Origin: Candidatus Aalborgiella aggregata
GTDB lineage: Bacteria; Pseudomonadota; Gammaproteobacteria; Burkholderiales; Burkholderiaceae_C
DNA length: 64,000 nt
Assembly (NCBI GenBank): GCA_016705065.1
Contig: JADIYY010000001.1
Span: 248,001-312,000 of the forward strand
Reading direction: 5' to 3'
Shown: positions 58,210 to 64,000 of the stretch, piece by piece
Numbering within the stretch: the stretch's first letter is position 1
Layout of the letters: every line of letters begins with the position of its first letter
Notes under the pieces: generated by a model
The model's input: the letters and a program-made list of their open reading frames with translations, nothing else
Told to the model about the DNA's origin: nothing
Databases searched by the model: none
Program-made: the position numbers and the translations under genes

Positions 58210-60876
58210 TTATGCGTCGCCCTCTGGCGTAGCATCATTGTCGACAGCAGGCGCTTCGCTGCTATCACTGGTATCAATGCCATCATTGGTGTTGGCATCG
58301 TTTTCGACAATGCGTTGCAAACCGCTGAGTTGCGATCCTTCGTCCAGTCCGATCAAGGTCACACCTTGTGTGGCGCGTCCCATTTCACGAATTTCAGACA
58401 CGCGGGTGCGCACCAAAACGCCTTTGTCGGTGATCAGCATGATTTCATCATCGGTGTGCACCAAGGTTGCTGCTACCACTTTGCCGTTGCGTTCTGATTG
58501 CTGAATGGCAATCATGCCTTTGGTGCCGCGTCCATGACGGGTGTATTCTGTGATGCTGGTGCGTTTGCCGTAGCCGTTTTGTGTCGCAGTCAGCACACTT
58601 TGCTGTTCATCTTCAGCCACCAACATGGCGATGACGCTTTGGCCGTCTTCTAAATTCATACCGCGCACACCACGTGCACCGCGACCGACGGGGCGCACAT
58701 CGTTTTCGTCAAAGCGAACGGCTTTGCCGGCATCGCTGAACAGCATCACATCGTGTTTACCGTCGGTGAGTGCTGCGCCAATTAAATAATCGCCTTCATC
58801 CAAAGTAACGGCAATGATGCCGCCTTTGCGTGGGTTGTTGAATTCGTCCAAAGATGTTTTCTTGACCGTGCCCATGCTTGTACCCATGAAGACATATTGG
58901 TCTGCTGGGAAGCTGGTTTTTTCGCCTGTCAATGGCAGCACAACTGTAATTTTTTCGCCATCTTGCAATGGGAACATATTGACGATGGGGCGACCACGCG
59001 AACCGCGCGAACCCGCTGGCACTTCCCAAACTTTGAGCCAGTACAAGCGGCCGCGATTGGAGAAACACAAAATGTAGTCGTGCGTGTTGGCCACAAAAAG
59101 TTGGTCCACCCAATCGTCTTCTTTGGTCGCCGTTGCTTGCTTGCCACGACCACCGCGTTTTTGTGCGCGGTATTCAGACAAGGGTTGGCTCTTGATGTAA
59201 CCGCTGTGGCTCATGGTCACCACCATGTCGGTAGGGGTGATCAAGTCTTCGGTTGATAAATCAAATGAGCTGTGCTCTACCAAACTGCGGCGTGCGCCCA
59301 GTTTGCTTTGGCCAAATTCGAGTTTGATCGCCGCCAATTCTTCGCCAATGATGCTGGATACACGGCTAGGCGTTGCCAAAATGTGCAACAAGTCGTCGAT
59401 TTCAGCCATGACTTCTTTGTATTCGGCAATGATCTTGTCTTGTTCCAAACCTGTCAAACGTTGCAAACGCATTTGCAAAATTTCTTGCGCTTGCACTTCA
59501 GACAGTTTGTACAAACCACCAGCTTCCAAACCAAATTCGCGTTCTAGCCCGTCAGGACGGTAATCGTCCGCGTTAATCACGCCACCATCGGCACGGGTGC
59601 GGGTCAGCATTTCACGCACCAATGAACTGTCCCACGATTTGCTCATCAACTCGACTTTGGCAACCGGTGGAGTTGGTGCATTACGAATCAGGGCAATGAA
59701 TTCGTCAATATTCGCCAAGGCCACAGCCAAGCCTTCCAACACGTGGCCGCGTTCACGCGCTTTGCGCAAGTTGTAAACGGTGCGGCGTGTCACCACTTCG
59801 CGACGGTGGTCCAAGAAGACTTCAATCAAGTCTTTTAGGTTGCACAACTTGGGTTGGCCATTCACCAAAGCCACCATGTTGATACCGAATGTGTCTTGCA
59901 ACTGGGTTTGCTTGTACAGATTGTTCAGCACCACTTCAGGCACTTCACCGCGTTTGAGTTCAATGACCAAACGCATGCCTGATTTGTCGGACTCGTCCTG
60001 AATATGCGAGATGCCTTCGATCTTCTTCTCGTGTACCAATTCGGCCATGCGCTCTTGCAATGACTTTTTGTTCACTTGGTAAGGCAGTTCATCCACAATG
60101 ATGGATTGGCGCTGGCCTTTGTCAATGTCTTCAAAGTGGCATTTGGCGCGCATCACCACGCGGCCGCGGCCTGTGCGGTAACCGTCTTTCACACCATTGA
60201 TACCGTAAATAATGCCGCCTGTTGGGAAGTCCGGTGCCGGAATAATTTCCATCAGTTCTTCAATGTTGGCTTGTGGGTTGGCCAACAAGTGCAAACAGGC
60301 ATCAATCACTTCGTTCAAATTGTGCGGTGGAATATTGGTGGCCATGCCCACGGCAATACCGCCCGCGCCATTGACCAACAAATTCGGGAAACGCGCTGGC
60401 ATCACCAATGGCTCAGATTCGCTGCCATCGTAGTTGGGACCAAAATCGACCGTCTCTTTATCCAGGTCGGCCAACAATTCGTGCGCAATTTTGGCCATGC
60501 GGATTTCGGTGTAACGCATCGCAGCAGCGTTGTCACCGTCCACAGAGCCGAAGTTACCTTGTCCGTCCACCAGCATGTGGCGCATAGAGAAATCTTGTGC
60601 CATGCGAACGATGGTGTCGTATACCGCACTGTCGCCGTGCGGGTGGTATTTACCAATCACGTCACCGACAATACGTGCCGATTTTTTATACGGTTTGTTG
60701 TAATCGTTGCTCAGCTCGTGCATGGCGTACAAGACGCGTCGGTGCACGGGTTTCAAGCCATCACGCGCGTCGGGCAAAGCGCGGCCCACAATCACGCTCA
60801 TCGCGTAATCGAGGTAGGAGCGGCGCATTTCCTCTTCTAGACTGATGGGCAAGGTTTCTTTGGCGAACTGGGACAT
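58210..60876 (-). CDS. gyrA: DNA gyrase subunit A
   Basis: An 888-residue type IIA subunit. The active-site Tyr is in NAAAMRYTEIRMAKIAHELL. The QRDR region is KYHPHGDSAVYDTIVRMAQDFSMR with Ser and Asp at the positions linked to quinolone sensitivity (HPHGDSAVYDT), so it appears wild type. The GyrA box is AQKRGGRGK near residue 570. It supercoils DNA with GyrB (not in this window). It is divergent from the OmpA-related genes, with a 271-bp gap. Confidence 0.97.
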   Translation of the reverse strand: MSQFAKETLPISLEEEMRRSYLDYAMSVIVGRALPDARDGLKPVHRRVLYAMHELSNDYNKPYKKSARIVGDVIGKYHPHGDSAVYDTIVRMAQDFSMRHMLVDGQGNFGSVDGDNAAAMRYTEIRMAKIAHELLADLDKETVDFGPNYDGSESEPLVMPARFPNLLVNGAGGIAVGMATNIPPHNLNEVIDACLHLLANPQANIEELMEIIPAPDFPTGGIIYGINGVKDGYRTGRGRVVMRAKCHFEDIDKGQRQSIIVDELPYQVNKKSLQERMAELVHEKKIEGISHIQDESDKSGMRLVIELKRGEVPEVVLNNLYKQTQLQDTFGINMVALVNGQPKLCNLKDLIEVFLDHRREVVTRRTVYNLRKARERGHVLEGLAVALANIDEFIALIRNAPTPPVAKVELMSKSWDSSLVREMLTRTRADGGVINADDYRPDGLEREFGLEAGGLYKLSEVQAQEILQMRLQRLTGLEQDKIIAEYKEVMAEIDDLLHILATPSRVSSIIGEELAAIKLEFGQSKLGARRSLVEHSSFDLSTEDLITPTDMVVTMSHSGYIKSQPLSEYRAQKRGGRGKQATATKEDDWVDQLFVANTHDYILCFSNRGRLYWLKVWEVPAGSRGSRGRPIVNMFPLQDGEKITVVLPLTGEKTSFPADQYVFMGTSMGTVKKTSLDEFNNPRKGGIIAVTLDEGDYLIGAALTDGKHDVMLFSDAGKAVRFDENDVRPVGRGARGVRGMNLEDGQSVIAMLVAEDEQQSVLTATQNGYGKRTSITEYTRHGRGTKGMIAIQQSERNGKVVAATLVHTDDEIMLITDKGVLVRTRVSEIREMGRATQGVTLIGLDEGSQLSGLQRIVENDANTNDGIDTSDSSEAPAVDNDATPEGDA

Positions 60877-61147
60877 GTGGATCTTGTAAGTAGACTAAAT
60901 TCTGAACAGTAGAAGCAAGGTGTTATTTTAAGCTGGCATCTTGTTGCATGAAAGCAACGCCCAACTTTATTTGCAAAATAAAGGAACTTTCCCGAGCAAT
61001 TTACATAAAGAGCGGTTTTTAGCTGTGGCACAATGGCTGTTAACGGTTTAGGCGAGGTTCACTGAAGCTTTGGATAACGTCAACTTAAAACGTCAGTTTA
61101 TGCAGCATTGCTGTAATACAATTTTTACATCTTTATAGGGGTACACC

Positions 61148-61523
61148 ATGAAATTTACAAAAGTAGCAACATTCATTGCCGCAGTGACAGTCGCAGGTAC
61201 AGCGTTCGCAACAGGTACAGCAGTTAACAGTGACAACTGGCGCAATGGTTCAGGCAATTTGCAGTGGAAAATTGGCAACGCTTCTGGTTTGTGCTGGCGC
61301 AATGCTGGCTGGACTCCAGCTACAGCAGCACCAGGTTGCGATGGCGCAATCGCTGCAAAAGCAGCTGCACCAGCAGCAGCCGTAGCCCCAGTAATGGCAG
61401 CTAAACCAGCTGCTGCACCAGCGCCAGCTGCAGCACCTGCCGCAGCAGCTAGCACCAGCACCAGCACCAGCAGCTAAGCCAGCTGTGAAAGCCAAGCGCA
61501 AAGCTAAACAAGACCGCAATTAA
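61148..61523 (+). pseudogene. OmpA-related exported protein, frame broken in the Ala/Pro tract
   Basis: The frame from ATG 61148 gives a 109-residue product: signal MKFTKVATFIAAVTVAGTAFA, then a segment nearly identical to the mature start of the next gene (GTAVNSDNWRNGSGNLQWKIGNASGLCWRN). After an Ala/Pro tract it stops at 61475-61477. From 61452 another frame gives APAPAPAAKPAVKAKRKAKQDRN and stops at 61521-61523, the natural-looking basic tail. A one-base shift near 61451 divides them. The duplicated signal and N-terminal domain indicate a tandem partial copy of ompA without the OmpA peptidoglycan domain. Confidence 0.65.
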
Positions 61524-61638
61524 TTAAGCTTGGCAAGCTGTTCAGATTCATTTTTGATGAATGGCTTGCTTTAGTTATCAAAATAAGTTAAATTTGAATT
61601 TTGCTGGCAGTCAATTTTTTTTTAAAGGTCTAATAAAT

Positions 61639-62313
61639 ATGAAGAAACTCAATCAAGTAGCAATGATCATTGCATCCGTCGCCGTAGCAGGCTCTGCATT
61701 TGCAACTGGCACTGCTGTTAACAGCGATAACTGGCGCAGTGGTTCTGGCAATTTGCAATGGAAGATTGGCAACGCATCAGGTTTGTGCTGGCGCAATGCA
61801 AGCTGGACTCCAGCTACTGCTGCTCCTGGTTGTGATGGTGCTATTGCCGCTAAAGCCGCTGCACCTGCTGCCGCTGCTGCACCAGTGATGGCTGCCAAGC
61901 CAGCCGCTGCACCTGCCGCTAAACCCGCTAAACCTGCAGCAAAACCAGCCGCTGCTGCAACCAAAGTAACTTACGCTGCTGATGCTTTCTTTGCATCTAA
62001 CCAAGCTGTTCTCAAAGCGGCTGGCAAAGCCAAATTGGACGATTTGATTGGCAAGGTTAAAGGCATTAACTTGGAAGTAATTGTTGCTGTTGGACATACT
62101 GATTCAAAAGGCAGCGACAAAGCCAATCAAGCTTTATCAGTACGCCGTGCTGAGGCCGTAAAAGCCTACTTGGTGTCTAAAGGCATCGAGAAAAACCGCG
62201 TTTACACTGAAGGTAAAGGCTCTAAGCAACCTGTAGCTGACAACAAAACAGCTGAAGGCCGTGCTAAAAACAACCGCGTTGAAATCGAAGTGGTTGGCAC
62301 ACAAAAGAAATAA
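61639..62313 (+). CDS. ompA: OmpA-family outer membrane lipoprotein-like protein (peptidoglycan-associated)
   Basis: About 224 residues from ATG 61639 (MKKLNQVAMIIASVAVAGSAFATG signal). Mature part: NSDNWRSGSGNLQWKIGNASGLCWRNASW, an Ala/Lys/Pro-rich linker (about 70-113), then the OmpA C-terminal domain KVTYAADAFFASNQAVLKAAGKAKLDDLIG and VAVGHTDSKGSDKANQALSVRRAEAVKAYLV with KGSKQPVADNKTAEGRAKNNRVEIEVVG. It anchors the outer membrane to peptidoglycan. The frame is open further upstream, but that lacks a signal. Its N-terminal 50 residues are duplicated in the gene before it. Confidence 0.93.
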   Translation: MKKLNQVAMIIASVAVAGSAFATGTAVNSDNWRSGSGNLQWKIGNASGLCWRNASWTPATAAPGCDGAIAAKAAAPAAAAAPVMAAKPAAAPAAKPAKPAAKPAAAATKVTYAADAFFASNQAVLKAAGKAKLDDLIGKVKGINLEVIVAVGHTDSKGSDKANQALSVRRAEAVKAYLVSKGIEKNRVYTEGKGSKQPVADNKTAEGRAKNNRVEIEVVGTQKK

Positions 62314-62374
62314 TTTGACTGCACTTTTGCCAACTCACACACCTGTGTTGAGTTAAAAAGTAACAGAAATTGTG

Positions 62375-62405
62375 AGCCTCTGAGGTCAAACTCAGGGGCT
62401 TTTTC
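62375..62405 (+). terminator. Rho-independent terminator of ompA
   Basis: AGCCTCTGAG at 62375-62384 pairs with CTCAGGGGCT at 62391-62400 (one G-T pair), then TTTTT. It is 60 bp past the ompA stop and separates it from ubiG. Confidence 0.8.
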
Positions 62406-62515
62406 ACGTTTATTGGGGTTTTGTTAACTTCTTTTTGACTCAATTGTGGTTTCACATGCTAAATTACCCGCTGTTCAAATAAAAGTTAAGTTAATTAGAA
62501 AGTACGTACAAACAC

Positions 62516-63235
62516 ATGTTCACAGCAAATCAAGCGCTGAATGTTGATCCGTCTGAGATAGCCAAGTTCTCGGACTTGGCACATCATTGGTGGGACACGC
62601 AAAGCGAGTTCGCGCCTTTGCACGCCATCAACCCATTGCGTTTGGATTGGATCAATGGTTTGAGCCCACTTTCTGGAAAGCGCGTGTTAGATATAGGTTG
62701 TGGTGGTGGTATTTTGGCCGACGCCATGGCCCGTAAAGGTGCTGATGTGCTGGGCATTGACTTGGCGACCAAATCACTCAAAGTGGCGCAACTGCACGCA
62801 TTGGAAGCGCAAACACCCCAGATCAGTTACCGCGAAATCAGTGCCGAAGCTTTGGCTGCTGAGCAACCCGCTAGTTTTGACGTTGTCACCTGCATGGAAA
62901 TGCTTGAACACGTGCCCAATCCGCAGTCAATCGTTGCGGCTTGTGCGGCTTTGGTCAAACCGGGTGGCTGGGTATATTTCTCAACCATCAACCGCAATGC
63001 CAAAGCTTATATGTTTGCCATTGTGGGGGCCGAGTATGTCTTGAAGATGCTACCACGTGGCACGCACGATTTTGCAAAATTCATAACCCCCAGTGAATTG
63101 CTTGGGTTTGCACGCAATCAATCATTAGATGTGCAAGCCATGCGCGGTTTGGAATACAACCCGTTGAACAAACGCTACAAATTGAGCGCAGATACCAGTG
63201 TGAACTACCTGGTTGCAACCCAAAAGGCTGTGTAA
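62516..63235 (+). CDS. ubiG: Ubiquinone biosynthesis O-methyltransferase
   Basis: A 239-residue SAM methyltransferase. The SAM site is RVLDIGCGGGILADAMARKGADVLGIDLA, followed by DVVTCMEMLEHVPNP and WVYFSTINRN, the UbiG pattern. It does both O-methylation steps in ubiquinone synthesis. It lies 30 bp before gph, the usual ubiG-gph pair of Burkholderiales. Confidence 0.95.
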   Translation: MFTANQALNVDPSEIAKFSDLAHHWWDTQSEFAPLHAINPLRLDWINGLSPLSGKRVLDIGCGGGILADAMARKGADVLGIDLATKSLKVAQLHALEAQTPQISYREISAEALAAEQPASFDVVTCMEMLEHVPNPQSIVAACAALVKPGGWVYFSTINRNAKAYMFAIVGAEYVLKMLPRGTHDFAKFITPSELLGFARNQSLDVQAMRGLEYNPLNKRYKLSADTSVNYLVATQKAV

Positions 63236-63265
63236 AAACCACACCGCATAGGTACTAAAAAGAAA

Positions 63266-63979
63266 ATGGGCAAGCACAACCTCAATTTCGCTAAGCATAC
63301 ACATCATGTACCACGCCACGGCTTGGTCCGTGTAGTATTGTTTGACCTAGACGGTACTTTGATCGACAGTGCGCCTGATTTGGGCGCCGCAGTTGACAAA
63401 ATGCGGACCGACAGAGGTATGCCTTCTTTGCCCTTAACGCACTACCGTCACATGGCGGGAGCCGGTGCACGGGGAATGCTTGAACTGGCGTTTGGCATGA
63501 CACCTGAGCACAAGGAGTTTTACGTTTACCGCGAAGAATTCTTTGGTAACTATGAAGACCGAATGTTGTTGCGCACCCAAGCATTTCATGGCATAGAAGA
63601 TTTGCTGGCCAGTTTGCGCCTGCGTGGCATTCGTTGGGGTATTGTGACCAACAAATCAAAACGTTTCACTGAGCCATTGGTGCGCGAATTGCCCTTGTTG
63701 AAAGATGCTTGTGTTGTCATCAGCGGTGACAGCACACCGCATACCAAACCACATCCAGAACCACTGTTCGCAGCAACGCGGCATTTGAAATTAGAGCCAA
63801 TGCATTGCGCCTACGTAGGTGATGACATTCGCGACATTGAAGCAGGCCGCAACGCCGGCATGTGCAGCTTGGCGGCGACATGGGGCTATTTGGGGCAACA
63901 TGATGTGAACACATGGGGCGCAGATGCATTACTCAAAGAGCCTGATTGCCTGTTGGACTGGTTGGATGGCCGTCGTTAA
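63266..63979 (+). CDS. gph: Phosphoglycolate phosphatase, HAD family
   Basis: A 237-residue HAD hydrolase. VVLFDLDGTLIDSAPDLGAAVDKM holds the DxD nucleophile motif, VTNKSKRFTEPL the second, KPHPEPLF the Lys, and YVGDDIRDIEAGRNAGM the metal-binding Asp pair. It removes phosphate from 2-phosphoglycolate. The 22 residues before the fold (MGKHNLNFAKHTHHVPRHG) are not typical, so a later start is possible. It ends 21 bp before the window edge. Confidence 0.93.
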   Translation: MGKHNLNFAKHTHHVPRHGLVRVVLFDLDGTLIDSAPDLGAAVDKMRTDRGMPSLPLTHYRHMAGAGARGMLELAFGMTPEHKEFYVYREEFFGNYEDRMLLRTQAFHGIEDLLASLRLRGIRWGIVTNKSKRFTEPLVRELPLLKDACVVISGDSTPHTKPHPEPLFAATRHLKLEPMHCAYVGDDIRDIEAGRNAGMCSLAATWGYLGQHDVNTWGADALLKEPDCLLDWLDGRR

Positions 63980-64000
63980 GCGGATGGTGTGAGTTGACTC

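Noticed and set aside
60076..60840. A 254-codon plus-strand open frame opposite gyrA
   Set aside because: It lies wholly inside the conserved gyrA coding region and has a composition (many His, Val, Phe) typical of antisense shadows.
1..64000. CRISPR arrays, tRNA or rRNA genes, insertion sequences
   Set aside because: No regular spacer-repeat pattern, no cloverleaf-like sequence and no transposase frame was found by reading both strands.

Overview
This window looks like the chromosome of a betaproteobacterium of the order Burkholderiales, most likely Comamonadaceae-like. The evidence is gene order and family content: a gyrA-pheA-tyrA-(aroA-cmk fusion)-rpsA-ihfB-lapA-lapB-hldE-hldD-comEA block, an ompA-ubiG-gph block, glnA-ntrB-ntrC, and a tsaB-rimI-uracil glycosylase cluster. 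Base composition is only moderately GC. I see no rRNA, tRNA, CRISPR array, prophage or insertion sequence. The assignment is inference from gene families; no database was searched.

Layout. 1-2981 (minus): a MoxR-DUF58-TgpA operon, the last gene cut by the window edge. 3085-5407: an HDAC-family deacetylase and an MscS-type channel. 5529-9224: rpsT, a small DUF1801 protein, an ABC exporter and an EI24 membrane protein. 9245-14406: the nitrogen regulon core, glnA with a sigma-54 promoter and an NtrC site, then ntrB and ntrC. 14415-20267: purC, purE, purK, the tRNA threonylcarbamoyl gene tsaC, thiL and a CnoX-like thioredoxin. 20282-25252: a Gcr-type membrane protein followed by three genes with broken frames (SemiSWEET, dacB, EamA). 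25249-30078: tsaB, rimI, uracil-DNA glycosylase, pyrF and two EamA exporters. 30075-35157 (minus): a periplasmic or transport cluster of TauE, MFS, a 55-residue membrane protein, a metallo-beta-lactamase-fold protein, a thioredoxin-like protein, an amidohydrolase and DUF1801; two of these are frame-broken. 35262-38918: a four-gene MoxR-ATPase / VWA-metallopeptidase-like / DsrS-like / small protein operon. 38989-44282: topoisomerase IV (parE, parC) with a lytic transglycosylase between them. 44380-46822: a tungstate-type ABC permease and ATPase and an S24-family repressor. 46885-60876 (minus): crcB, comEA, LPS heptose genes, lapB, lapA, ihfB, rpsA, aromatic amino acid genes and gyrA. 61148-63979: an OmpA-related broken ORF, ompA, ubiG and gph.

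The most interesting signal is a dispersed repeat of about 58-68 bp. It has a GCTAT...ATAGC hairpin at one end, an AGGCAAT...TACGCCGG core, and an AT-rich palindromic tail in the best copies. I find twelve copies: five between genes and seven inside protein-coding genes (ABC exporter, cnoX, tsaC, thiL, uracil glycosylase, lytic transglycosylase, aroA-cmk). All seven coding copies keep the host frame open. Four are read in the same phase and give related peptides (…IA-x-[Q/E/G]-AI-[N/T]-T…), with the consensus in-frame TAG changed to CAG, CAG, GAG or GGT. This resembles the known in-gene palindromic elements of Rickettsia, but in a different lineage and with a different sequence.

The second pattern is gene decay. 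At least eight single-base frame breaks lie in six accessory or redundant genes, while the long housekeeping genes are intact. This suggests early pseudogene formation, although sequencing error at short homopolymers is not excluded for some sites.
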